Source of the DNA: Chlorophyllum brunneum
Lineage: Eukaryota > Basidiomycota > Agaricomycetes > Agaricales > Agaricaceae
Direction: 5' to 3'
NCBI GenBank assembly: GCA_963576785.1
Contig: OY756147.1
Coordinates: 1,612,001-1,676,000 of the forward strand
Length of the DNA stretch: 64,000 bases
The translations under genes and the position numbers were made by a program. Below, piece after piece: positions 41,095 through 59,838 of this stretch. The notes below the pieces were generated by a model. That model did not search any database. It saw nothing but the letters and a program-made list of their open reading frames with translations, and had not been told where the DNA came from. The stretch's first letter is position 1. The number at the start of each line of letters is the position of its first letter.

Positions 41095-44000
41095 ATGCCA
41101 GCAAGGTCGTCGACAGCCTCGTCCGCATCTTCAACGCTGCTGTCTGAGTCCTCGGTGTCACCATCCGAGACGTCAACGCGCGCAAGTGTTTCACGCTCGA
41201 CTGCACGGTCACGAAAATCCCTCAAACCCGATGGCCTCCTCAGTCCAGTCAAACCTCGTGCATCCTCCATAGCATCGTTGGCTAGCGGAAGTACGACCGT
41301 TAGATCGGGGCTGAAGACTCCCGCCAAACCGAGACAGTCAGTGACCCGGCCGCCTCCATCTGCCTCTTCCAACCGTATTCCGGTTTCTACAACTTCCAAT
41401 ACATCCCGCCGCATCTCGGCCCCAGTCCAAGCCTTCCCTCGCATAGATCCAGCAATCACGACACCTTCACGACCTATGAGGCAAAATAGCGCACCTACGA
41501 AGACCCCTGGCTCTGTCACCGGTTCTCTCAGAGTAGCCCGAACAACATCCATGTACTCTCCAAAGCTAATCAAGCCTCTTCTCGAACCACCAGACGGTTT
41601 CTCAGAATCATCCCCTTCTCGACCGCGGGTCATGTCCATGACACCACCTCGGCCTACCGTGGCCCCAGGGAGTGCTATGGACACGCCAACCCCGAAGGTA
41701 AAATCTCCTGCAGCGCAATCAATGCTATCGCCTTCTCCTTCCCCTGCGATCAATTTCACCTCGCCAAGTCCCAAGGTCAAGGCGAGAATTCAAGGAAGCA
41801 CAACCACGCCACAGAATACTCCACCGAGGAGAAAGAAGAATGATTCACCGTTGGTGAGCACCCCTTCAAAGACGCCTCGATCGCTCCAGAAGACCGGTCG
41901 AAAGGCGTCTGATCCAATGATGCTCGAGAGCAAGGCTTCCATGAACCCTGGAATGAGCATGGATAGTTTGGACGAGGCGCTGTCCATATGGGAAGGTGAG
42001 GATATGAGTGTGGACTTGGTGACGGATATTGAAGATGGGGACGTTGATGAAGAGGTTTGTTTTCTAAATCCATACTCCGTCCTAGGTGCTGATGCCTTAA
42101 TCCTCGTTAGATAAGCTCTGCACTGAACCAGATACTCGCCATGCACACCCGCAAAATCTTGCATTACAAACGCCTTTTGGAGCGTGCACAGGCCTCGTCC
42201 GCTGCTCAGCTTCACGCTCTGCAAGCTGAAGTTCGTATGCTTAGGGATCAGACTGGTTCTCATTCCGAAGGGTACAGTGCTCACCAACTTCAGTTGAACG
42301 CTGATCCCCAAAGTTTCTGTATCTGTGGTGGTAAGAAGCGTAAAGGCTTCTGGGGTGGTTATCGGGAGGATGAGGATGAGGATGATGGCGATGTTGATCT
42401 CGCTAGAGCTCTGCGAGGTGATGGTAAAGGTTCTTTTAACGAAAAGGAGATCAGGAGGGCTTTGCGTGGGTTGAGTCGGGAGGACCGGATGAGGCTGATT
42501 GCACTTATTCTTGAGTGTAAGTTTCCGAGAAATTACCACCAATTCAGACACTGATGTCGCCTGTCCCCTCTTATAGCCTGTCTACCTGGTGATATACGTC
42601 TCCAGATTCTCTTTTTGGAGAAGTATTTGCGGTCTACGTTCGACATTCTGGGACATCTGGCTACCGATGTTGCATTCCGGATTCTGAAGCATCTGTCAGT
42701 ACAAGAGCTGTTGAGGCTTGAGCCTGTACGTCGACGCTGCTTTCTGGTCCCCTCATATTGACCGTCTTCTTAGGTATCAAGGAAGTGGCAGGCCATGGTC
42801 CACCACCCTGCCATCTGGAGGTACCACTGCCTACGCATCACCGCTACGGATCCACTACCGCCCAAGGCCCCCGCAACGCCCGAAGGCTGGTGAGGATTTT
42901 TCTCTATTTGCTGCCTTTGACATGAGCCAACACATATCCATTGCGTAGGGAGACTTTGTACCGGTCTCTGCATCACCGTGAATCGAATTTCTACCACGGA
43001 CTTCCCCAGTCTATCCGGTTCTTGAATGGGCACACGAACTTCTGCACAACACTCTTGTTGCGCGGAAAGAGGTTGATTAGTGGAAGTTATGATGAAACCA
43101 TCAGGTTCTGGGATATCGACACTGGAGAGATGAAGAAGTGTCTGCAGGTTAAGAAGCCGGTCAGCTGCGTTGATTTTCTGGCAGAAGAAGGTGCGTTGTA
43201 TGTGACCTAGGAGAGCAATTGAGTATGCTTATGAGCGAATCAGAGGTCTTTGTTGTCGGTTTCCACGACGTCGGGTAAGTCAAATATTACTGTCGTCACT
43301 CTTAGCCATCTCTGACCTTGACGAACTTAGCCGTGTGCACTTGTTCTCGTCCGTAACGTTCACCCCGCTGCAGCAACTTGCTGGTCACCTAAACGGCATT
43401 CGCGCTGTCGCCCTCTCCTCCAAGAACCTCGTCTCAGCTGGGGCAGACAAAGCACTTGTATGTTGGGACTGGCGAGCTGGAACGAAGATTGTACGATTCG
43501 GTCAGCAGACTACTATCAACATCGGTGTACAGATCATCGCCGGGGATGGTGGAGGTGGTGCTGGCGAGGAAGGTGAAAGGGTCGTCAGCGTGACAATTGA
43601 TGGAATTGTGAGAGTGTTTTCAATAAGTGAGTTTCGGATTTCTGAGGACGTGATGTGTTGATCTGATGTACACAACGCAGAACGGAGAGAAATGATTTCG
43701 CAGTTCAAACTTTCTGAGCTTGGGGTGGGAGATCCTGTGCTCAATGCTAAGCTCTACAATGTTGGTGCTGCGCCGAACAACATGCTGCAGTGGTTTGCCG
43801 CCAAAGGCACCCAGATGACTGTGAGTTATTCAGGATCGCACTCAGGACCTAATATATACTCATATGGACCAGTGTGCCACGAAATCGATGATAATGCACT
43901 TTCAGTGGCACGAAGGTGAAGCAAAACCGACCGCGACCACGACCCAGGCCCTAGGCGCAAGCACCTCGTCAATCTCCTCTCGCGCACGTGGTCCACCCAC

Positions 44001-44853
44001 AATCTCGCCTCCTCAACGTCGTATCTCCCTCGCATCCCCTTCCCCCCTTCCCTCTCTTAGCACCAAACGTCTAAGCATGAGCCTGAACTCCTCTCGTTCA
44101 TCCTTAGCTCCCCACAGCCCATCCCCTCGCACGTCGACGCCAGGTCCAGGAGCACCCCTATTCCCCATTCACTTTGGGAGAGCTGCAATCTTGACTGCTC
44201 CACCCAAGTTGGTAGCTATTGTCGAGACGCCGGATGTGGCTGTGGGTGCTGTTGATCCGCGAAAGAGGAGGGTCGTCACTGCTACGAGATTTAGTTCACG
44301 TGCGGGTGCAGATAGGAGGGTCTTCCTGTCCACGCATCAGGACAAGGACTCAATCGTGCCTTCTGACTCCTTGGTGTCGAATAGCATTGACGAAGAGGAT
44401 GGCTCGGAGGAGGGTAGTGAAGGTCGTGAGCCGAATGGGAACGGAGTGACAGCCCGGGAAGAGAACGAAGACCAGAAAGTGGATATCGATACAGATGTTA
44501 CCCCATTGAACGGTGCCTGGGCAGCACTGGCGAATACGAGTGGGAGACTGAGTGCAGCGGTGAAGGGATTGAAGGGGCAGGCTCCGGCTAAGTTTATGGG
44601 CCTGGCGACGCCTGAAAAGAATCCAATGTCAATGCAGTTAAGCCACGAGGAAGTTGTGGTGGGATGTGCAGATGGCACAATTTAGTGAGTATATTCTTCA
44701 GCCACGAGGCCCCAAATTCAGTTCTAATATACCTGCAGTGTGATGAACTTCGTGGGTTATGACTACAGAAGGGAGAGGAGTACCGGAATGGAGGATTACT
44801 TATTTGGTGGAGATAGCGACGATGGATGCGAAAGCGAGGAGGGCGAGGAGTGA
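41095..44853 (+). CDS. F-box / WD40-repeat protein (SCF substrate receptor type)
   Basis: This is a single multi-exon gene. Exon 1 (41095-42054) encodes a 320-residue Ser/Thr/Pro-rich, basic, probably disordered segment with many SP/TP sites. It is followed by a short coiled coil ([12 protein letters not shown]), an acidic patch and [20 protein letters not shown]. Next comes the F-box ([20 protein letters not shown], then VSRKWQAM), then WD repeats: [20 protein letters not shown] with [46 protein letters not shown] with [10 protein letters not shown], and [15 protein letters not shown]. After a low-complexity Ser-rich insert, a last exon gives [14 protein letters not shown] and an acidic tail ending EGEE. 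By family it should bind Skp1 through the F-box and present phosphorylated substrates to a cullin-1 ubiquitin ligase; the SP/TP sites suggest kinase control. Targets are unknown. Confidence 0.88.
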
Positions 44854-45584
44854 TGCGCTGATCCACGGATTAGAGAAAATGACGATATGTCATCGTAAAA
44901 CGCTTCCCCAGACTTGGCCTTTTGATCTGGCTTCAGGTCGCTATTAGGAACAGCTGCTGCGAATACGTCCGGCACGTCAACATTACGCTTCTACACGCTA
45001 TTGATACCTAGATGATGTTTTTCTATAGCTTACAGCCTAGCATTTGGATCTAATCGATTTGTCTTGACTCAGGACAGTGCCTGTTGGGGAAATGATCAGC
45101 ATTGCGCTTCAATAGATTCCTTGGCTTGATCTCAGGTCTGGGGCTGATGATGCACATGTGTCCCTCGTGTTGGCACAGCAATCCGGGCGGTCGTGCCTAG
45201 AGTTTCATGATTGGTTGCAACCTATCTCGGCTGCAGGAGGGCGAGCGGACGAACATCTTTCCGAGCGCAGCAAACGCTGATGTCGTAACCCACATTCAGA
45301 TATGCAGAATCGAATTCGTTGGAGGGTTCATTCTGAGTAGGCTGCGTTGATATATGTGGATAGCGATTCGAGAGGACAAGGTACTTCACCCGAACAACTC
45401 TTAATGGAACAATTCATGGATCAGTTCAAGAATGTATGGCACCCTGCTGCAGGGGGCTGGTACATGATCTACTAACCCCTAGCTGTGAAGTTTGGGAAAC
45501 TTGCCCTACATAATGGAAACAAGTGCCCTGGCGAATATAAAAAGGATGGACTGGAGAAGAAGCAGAGTGACTGCTGTCTGCGAA
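44854..45584. other. Intergenic between F-box/WD and DUF6533 genes
   Basis: This 731 bp stretch has no supportable gene. It ends with the TATA element at 45536-45543 and contains nothing else I can name. Confidence 0.5.
45536..45543 (+). promoter_or_regulatory. TATA box of the DUF6533 gene
   Basis: TATAAAAA lies 49 bp before the ATG at 45585. It argues against an upstream in-frame ATG at 45513, which would precede the TATA element. Confidence 0.55.
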
Positions 45585-47271
45585 ATGACATTGGCTAAGG
45601 ATTACATTCCCAACACGTCAATACTCGACGACCTTCGGAAAGAGCAAACTATGGCTTATGTTCAAGGTACGAGGCAGAACGAGCTGTTTGTACTTTGAAT
45701 GATTTATTATTTTTGATAGTTGCCATCTCAGTGGCGCTTGTATATGATCACTGTAGGTATATTATGAAAGCAATAGGACATGATTAACTGAAGTCATTTG
45801 AAAGTGACGACCCTCGACCTTGAAGTGTGTAGCCCACCTGCCCACGTTTTGCATTCACTCATGGGGGTAATTTCAACAGATCGAGTTGATCTGGGTGCGT
45901 CTATTCTTGAATGATCTCGCATTAAAATATGATGTCTTCAATTCCAGAAACAAAAAATGTCCCTTGTAAAGGTGTTGTTCCTGATCGTACGTCAGATGTG
46001 AACTTTTGGACAATTCCCAGCTAACCATTTCACCTCCGTAGGCAAGATATCTTGGCGATATCGTCCCCATGTACGTTTCGATGAATATATGCTATTTCCC
46101 TGTCTAATTCTTTTTTTTTTGCAGTTCTGCATGTGGTATGATTACACGCAGCCTTGTAGCTGAACTTCCGATTTGATTATTTCGCCGGATAGTGTTTCTC
46201 TTCGGCACACTCCCATCGGCAATTGTGAGTTCTGTGGCGCACGTTGTACCACCAACCCAAACTGACGGCGAACGTAGCAGTGCGTTTTTTTATTTAAAAA
46301 CCTTTGTGTCAGTGAATGACCTACAGACAGATGTACGTCTTACCCTGATCCCTTCTCACTCAGCTAACCCCTCCGTATGTAGGCCGCCCCTCTGGTATCA
46401 TTCAAGCGTCTGCTGGGTTTGTTGTCATATTTTCTACTCAAGGTAACGTGCTATCTGACTACATGGATCTCGATAATACAATACGTTATCCAGCCATAAT
46501 GCAATATCGGGTATCCGCAATGTATCGGCACTCACGAAGGATTATTACAATACTGGTCTCTGGATTTCTGCTAGAAATATTGGCCGGAATCTTGATAACC
46601 GTGACTGGATTTTCCTCCATGACAAGTATGTGTTCACCACCCACTATCGCAGCAGGCTTATCTGAATTATAACTATAGAACAAGAGTTGGTTTTGGGGCA
46701 CTTGTATCTCTGCTATTCTACAAATATTCCCCGGTGGTACTTCGTTCTTTGGGTCCCGATGATTGTATTCGAAACTCTGCTTTTGGCAATGGCACTTTAT
46801 GCTGCCATCTCTCACGCTCGGGAGATCAAATTGGTCAAAAAATTGGCCGTAGAAAACTCCCCGGCGTTGTCCTACTTATTGATGAGAGATAGTATTCTAT
46901 TTCCCATGATGTGAGTCGATATATTTTCCCTAGAGTTTGATTTGATGCTGGCTGTGAATAGTGCACTCACGATATACGTCATTAACATTCTGCTCTGGCG
47001 CTTTTCCCATGTAAGTTCAATTCGTGAATGCGTCTTAAAGTAGTATTGATATATCCGTCTGGTTTAGCCATTTTATCAGCAGATTTCGCTCTCGGTGGCT
47101 GAAGTTGGGTCCTGTGTATTGGGATGTAGATTGATCATCAATCTTCGAGAGGCTTATTATCAGCCATTTACTAGGGAGCTGGAGCAAACGAGGAGCATTT
47201 CAACTCTTTATTTTGCACAAGCTAAACGAGAAGACGAAGAAGATGAAGGAGCGCCTAACATCGTCCCCTGA
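45585..47271 (+). CDS. DUF6533-domain multi-pass membrane protein with microexons
   Basis: Reading in-phase exons gives MTLAKDYIPNTS, AYVQVAISVALVYDH, LTTLDLEIELIWKQK, MSLVKVLFLIARYLG and DIVPISAC, the exact order of the DUF6533 domain (helix, DxxLTLDxEIELIW, helix). Later exons give SGIIQASAGFVVIFSTQ, AIMQYRVSAMYRHSRRI, LVSGFLLEILAGILITVTG, YFVLWVPMIVFETLLLAMAL and, at the end, NLREAYYQPF and EGAPNIVP at 47271, for about seven helices. The first eight exons are 82, 33, 20, 15, 39, 29, 11 and 32 nt, all with GT-AG borders and compatible phase. One exon between 46225 and 46382 could not be fixed. The family is widespread in Agaricomycetes, of unknown function, and usually annotated as integral membrane protein. 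The start is set by the TATA box at 45536. Confidence 0.7.
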
Positions 47272-47977
47272 GACACTCAGCGCAGCTGAGCAACTTTGGG
47301 TGCCGTCCAGGTTCCCGCTTATCCCACGTCACGGTCGTTTTCGTAGGGTGACACGGAGGCAACAAGTACAGAACACAATTTTCTGTGATTGAAAAATCTT
47401 GGCCGCTAAGGTCTGCACCTATTGAAAAAGTATAGTCCTTTGAACTTGACAAGCTATGTCTCCATGTTACTTTTGAGGATACCGTCTCAAGTGTACTGCA
47501 CGATCATCCTTCAGTGCCTCAGGTTTTTGCACTTCCATCTTACTCTTCAGTCAACTGGATGTCTCTCTGGAGGCAATCCTTTCAGGGCTTAAGCTCCCGG
47601 AAATTTATTGGGTCGGATATCTCAACGAGTGGCCTAAAAAGCTATCAGGATACCCTAACCCCGGCCTATAGGGGCATCCTCAGCACGCGGTAAGACAGGA
47701 AACAAGATGTGAAGCCTAGTAACCGTCACCTCGCAGTATCTATTTATCTTGATTATGTGCACAGCATTGCACCTAGACGAGGGCAACGATCCTTGATATC
47801 TTTTGCAAGATGGTGCTGAAAGAGTATAAGAACTCGTTGCAGTCGTATGCCTCCCTTAGGCTGGATCCTTCTACAATTTCGGAGTAGGCAGGCCCTCCTC
47901 ATCCCCCAAGACCAAGTCAGACAGGTTCTGTGCTTGAGACGACAGACAATTATTCCGCGCGACTGGATTCACTCGGG
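47272..47977. other. Intergenic and 5' leader of the four-helix membrane protein gene
   Basis: This 706 bp stretch has a TATAAG at 47825-47830. A short frame opening at 47810 (MVLKEYKNSLQS) is in phase with the downstream gene but ends at a TAG at 47885, so it may be a leader or the remains of a longer N-terminus. Confidence 0.45.
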
Positions 47978-48788
47978 ATGGTCAATACAAACTTCAACAA
48001 TAACTCCTCCACTTCTGTGGTCAAGGATACCTTTGTGTCCTCGCCCGCTGCGAGATTTTGCTGCTATGTAATACCGTCAAGGCTCGCTTTCTTTGTATTC
48101 TCGGTCATCATTTGCCTGTTCGCGATTGGATTTGGGGCAGTGGGATGGATCATTGCAGATAAACTTGGTACGTCTAGCAAAACAATGAGATCTGAGTCCC
48201 TTCTTACGATATAACCAGACAAGCAGTTGGTGGAAATAGAACGACTTGCGCTGTTCTTCCACATCCTGATTTATTTTGTGCTCGCAATGTTTGCACTAGT
48301 GGGGTAGGTCGTCTTGGAAATGTATCGGTTCTGGGCTGACGATTCATAGAATCTACGCTGCAGTGCAAAAGAGTAGGAGATACGCATCTCTTTTTGCATC
48401 AACTGTACTTGGGCAGCTAGTATTCAATATCGCCTCTGGGGCACTCTCTCTGTATCTGCTGTTCCGCGACGGGCCCAACGGAGATCCTGGCCAATTGGGA
48501 AATTACAGAAAATGCATGGATGTTGTCGTAGCCGATCCTGGTGATTTTTTCATGCGAAACTTGTGTGAGAGGTCACCCTTGATGAAGGGTTTGAGTGTTG
48601 GTCTATATGTGTTCATGTGGTTGACCCAGATCAGTAAGTGGTTGGTATGGTAAAGCCTTGCGTCACTGGCTGATAGGTTATCTTTAGTCGCGGTTATTGT
48701 ATCAAATCAGTACTCTGCCCAGTTACATGAGGAGGCAGCCCAGATGGAGATGCTAAATTTACCTCCCCGAGAGTCGTTCTACTGTTGA
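47978..48788 (+). CDS. Four-helix membrane protein of unknown function, 219 aa
   Basis: Four exons (47978-48167, 48219-48303, 48350-48633, 48688-48788) sum to 660 nt. After a hydrophilic start (MVNTNFNNNSSTSVV) come four hydrophobic segments: LAFFVFSVIICLFAIGFGAV, LALFFHILIYFVLAMFALVG, a third around VLGQLVFNIASGALSLYLL, and GLSVGLYVFMWLTQIIAVIV. A Cys-bearing loop between helices 3 and 4 carries YRKCMDVVV and NLCERSPL, and the tail ends PRESFYC. The topology is tetraspanin-like, but the CCG signature of tetraspanins is absent, so I do not assign that family. The start codon is the first ATG in this frame after an in-frame TAG; transcripts starting near the TATAAG at 47825 would carry a short upstream ATG at 47847. 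It lies 153 bp before the BEACH gene, on the same strand. Confidence 0.6.
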
Positions 48789-48941
48789 AACATTGATTTG
48801 TGTAGAACATTTGATCTGGAATGTATTTGCTTGTGTGCGAGGTTGGCGGGTAACCGGACCGGGAGTCGCATCAAGCCCTGGCGTCCAGTCGCAGTAAAGC
48901 TCACACTGGGCTCATGGTCATCACTCCGGTAGGAGTGCTCC

Positions 48942-56595
<7,654 letters not shown>

Positions 56596-57841
56596 CATAA
56601 AGCTCACCATTTTTTACGCACGGGTTTAATCATTAGGTGTCATCCATCGATGCATCATGCATCAGGAGGTGCCTCAAACTCGACTTGCTTGTTGCAATTA
56701 TACACTCCCAGTCTGGGTACCGATTGATCTCCCACCAGATACCGAATGCATGCACGGCAAAGCGGGTGTAACCATATATTCAATGGCATCTGTTGGAATG
56801 TACTCCGCAGTATTGTGATAATAATAGGACCGGTCGATGACAGGGTTTTCCGTGTTACGACATGGGTGTACAAATAGCCCTATCTCCCGACTTTTGTGAA
56901 AAGGGAATTTAAACCATGCAGTTTTCATATCAAACAGGTACGGCAGACTCGTTGTTTGACGAATAGGCTGGACCTACTTCTGAAAACCGACCCTGATGAT
57001 ATCATTTCTCGTCCAAGTTAAGGGCCATGGAAAAGATGCCGGGCCTGTCAGAGTTCCATCTCTTCTTCTTTGCCCTCGCATGGTATACCCTCAGATTCTT
57101 CTTCAGTCCGTTCATTGTCCATGTCAACATGGTTGGCTTCCCCTATCTAGTTCCCGAGTTGCTTGCGAGGCCGAACGTAGTGATTAACCTGAATATGGGA
57201 CTCGAAGAGTGTTGAGTGGGGAAGTATTCGTGGCCTTTGTGGCTCGTTTGCGAGGTTCGAAAGTCACTCTGTATTTCCAGAGGTGTATATAGAAGTATAG
57301 AGTATTGTGCAGGATAATTTGGAATGTACGCCATAAGTCACCAAGATATGACGGGCTCGATACTTGCGGCTAAACATGCGGGAGCCTCAAACTCAAAGTT
57401 CTTCGCTCCCTTAATCACATTTGCGAAAACCATTCACTGTGCTGGTCGAGAAAGCTACTTCCTCGCTCTGTTTTGGTCTATATAAATGTCTTCGCACACT
57501 GGAAGATATCCCAATCCCGATTCCTTGCGTAGCCCCACATGCAACAGATGCCGTCAAGGCGAACAGGTTGTAATATTAACTCACCTCAACAATCAGAAAC
57601 CGTTGCCAACTGTGTTGATACCCCTGTTCCTGGTCAGGGCAATTCTAAACGTACCAGCATGTCGGAAAGCTGCTGGGATGATCATATGATGAATATTGGC
57701 AGATGGGGGGAAGGTCGTGCGCATGGGATCTCAGATTTATGAGAACAGGCTCAGGAAGGAGAACAACCGGGCCAGAACAGAAAGGAGGAGAAAGTACAGG
57801 ACAGCGCTCAATCAACCAGATACCGTTCCTTCAACTCATCC
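56596..57841. other. Intergenic with weak frames
   Basis: This lies after the BEACH stop. A 62-codon frame at 57027-57215 (+) starting MEKMPGLSEF with a hydrophobic middle matches no family I know. A frame opening at 57486 (MSSHTGRYPNPDSLRSP, then TCNRCRQGEQ) could be a first exon of the small membrane-protein gene that follows, but the connecting splice cannot be fixed. Confidence 0.4.
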
Positions 57842-58176
57842 ATGGTTAAATCTATTTCGACTGGGAACCTTCCAAGCCCCGATTCTTACCTGAACTTCCT
57901 CCCGCCAGATGAAGCAAGACAACTTGAAGGGATGTTTATGTTCGCGATTATTTACCTAGCCCTTTGGGTCCTTTTCGCTAATAGGTATGTTAGGTCCCAG
58001 TGCGGGTGCTGATTTCAACCTATGTGCATAGCTCGTCCACCCAGCGATTGTGGCGCCGTATTGACGGTCATGAATATTGCCTGCATTCTAACGATGTCCA
58101 CGACATCAGATTTATTTCTTCACAGGGCACAAGTGACCCGGGCGGACGATACGCCCAGCGCTCAGAAAAACCCTAA
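57842..58176 (+). CDS. Small single-pass membrane protein, at least 95 aa
   Basis: Two exons (57842-57984 and 58032-58176) sum to 288 nt. The product starts MVKSISTGNLPSPDSYLNFL, followed by PPDEARQLEG and a single strong transmembrane helix (MFMFAIIYLALWVLFANS), then a basic patch (TQRLWRRIDGHE) and a hydrophilic tail ending AQRSEKP. The open frame continues upstream to a stop at 57738 with the charged run EGEQPGQNRKEEKVQDSAQS, so the true start may lie in an earlier exon. The arrangement resembles a tail-proximal anchored protein. I do not recognise the family. The splice borders (GTATGT / GCATAG) are good, but there is no independent support. Confidence 0.4.
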
Positions 58177-58430
58177 ATGTGAGCCCCGCCGAAATTTGAC
58201 CTGCTCACAAGAGGTACTCTAGGTAGTTATCAGGCTATTTATGGAAATCCTTTTGGCCTTCCCGGCGTATGTACTGTTGTTCGCAGCATCTTGAAGTTGT
58301 ATACATACATAGGGTTACGATGACAGGTCCACGTTTCCTTGCGCGATGGATGGGTATGAGCGATAGATCCGCCAATCTCTCTCTTCTGATATGACGAATC
58401 GCTTCTGATCCCTCAGTTTATCTAATCCTG
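58177..58430. other. Short convergent intergenic region
   Basis: 254 bp separate the 3' ends of the small membrane-protein gene and the EthD-like gene. Nothing is recognised. Confidence 0.5.
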
Positions 58431-59164
58431 TTACAAGCACCTCCACGTCTTTTTTGGAAACGAGTTCTGCCCAAGAAAATCAGTTACTTTCAGACCGACC
58501 AGACGGTAATTCGCACCATGCAAGACAAAGTATTCGGGTGCCTTTGTCTCGGAACCAGGGGATATCGTGACTCCCGTTTTCAAACCATCAATACATCTGA
58601 ACAATCTCGAGCGCAAAACTCCTTTCCCTTCTCTCCCAATGGCCGTTATCATCTGCCAGGCCTCCACGATGGTCTCATCAATGTTCCTACTATCTTTCTT
58701 ACTGATGTCTACCCCGTGTGTGCAGATCCATTGCGTTGGATTGCCTACAGCCAATCCAGTGTTCTCAGTGGTGGAAATCAAATGCTCGTCCTGGCTCTCT
58801 AAGACCACCTCACACGTACGTCGGTCGAGAACATCAAGTTGTTTGACAAGTGTGGCCTCCCGCGGGCTGCGATTCTCCCGAAGACGAGTGTAGGAAGGGT
58901 CTTTGAAAGTTGTCGTTGAATCTATATCATAAAGGGCGATCCACCCGGGTCTCTTTCCATCTGTGGCGATATATCGTGCACCGGTCAAGAAAGAGGGTAA
59001 ATGATTGAGTCTTAGGGGTACATGCTCATTGTTGTACCAGTCTAATCATACCAGAATGCCATCTGTCAGGGGCTTCCACAGCCATATCACTGCTTCTCAC
59101 CGTGAAAGTCGTGTAATGTAACTTGACCAGGTTCTGACAGAACTGCAAGAAAGCCTTTGGCCAT
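58431..59164 (-). CDS. Dimeric alpha/beta-barrel (EthD-like) protein, 224 aa
   Basis: Two exons (59164-59101 and 59041-58431) sum to 675 nt with a 59-nt intron. The protein starts MAKGFLAVLSEPGQ and joins across the intron to FHDWYNNEHVPLRLNHLPSF, then LTGARYIATDGKRPGWIALY. The pattern of a beta strand, the DWYNNEHVPLR helix start and a GARY strand is that of the ferredoxin-like dimeric alpha/beta barrel in EthD-type proteins, here probably as a tandem pair (second half from about ETIVEAWQMITAIGREGKGV). Fungal members are small cytosolic proteins, some used as decarboxylases, cyclases or dehydratases in aromatic pathways; many have no known role. The short first exon is easily missed by frame-only annotation. 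No partner pathway genes are adjacent. Confidence 0.65.
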
Positions 59165-59838
59165 TTCACAAATATCGCCAGGTAGTTGGAAAGAGCGAAA
59201 TGAGGATTGTGGCGGCAGACCCGGCTCGGGATTGGTGTTCGTTCACGTGGTGCGACTTGCCGAAACTGTCACAGAGAACTGAGGTAAGGATAGCTGGATC
59301 TTTACTAGTCTATAATGGTATGGCACAGAAGGACTTCCAAAAGCCCTAGAAACTCTCCAGACGCCGCAACAATGCGGTTTGTTCTTGACTCTCTGTGGCA
59401 AGGTCATTGTTGGCACGTTACAAACCCTCGGGCGATGCCATCGAACATAGTGGGTATCAAGGTATGATATACATAGCCAACGCTGATGTGATGACGAACT
59501 GACCCCTTAACAGACATAGGACCCTCCGAGTTAGACATGGACGATGTCGCTAGGCAAACTCGTACGCACCTCCAAATGCCCAGATAATATTGGAAATCTA
59601 GAAACCCTTACCTCCTGGAGAAGCTTGTTGCGTTTTCCCCGAAAAATTTTCACCACTGGCCAACGATGATCTAGTTATGGTAAAATTAGCCTCCTCGTGG
59701 TACGAATGTATTGAATCGCACCTCCACAGTACTGGAGGGACGTTTGTAAGCGAGGAAGGCGGTTGGGGCGCTGGTCAAGGGTTAAAGATAACTGAGCGGC
59801 GTTGTTGCCGCTGGGCCTTCCTTCCCCTTACCATCACC
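59165..59838. promoter_or_regulatory. Divergent intergenic region, EthD-like (-) / membrane protein copy 2 (+)
   Basis: This 674 bp stretch between two start codons has no coding frame with motifs and no obvious TATA box. It must contain the promoters of both genes. Confidence 0.4.

Noticed and set aside
57027..57215. 62-codon frame with a hydrophobic middle
   Set aside because: No family resemblance, no clear introns or promoter; left as unsupported.
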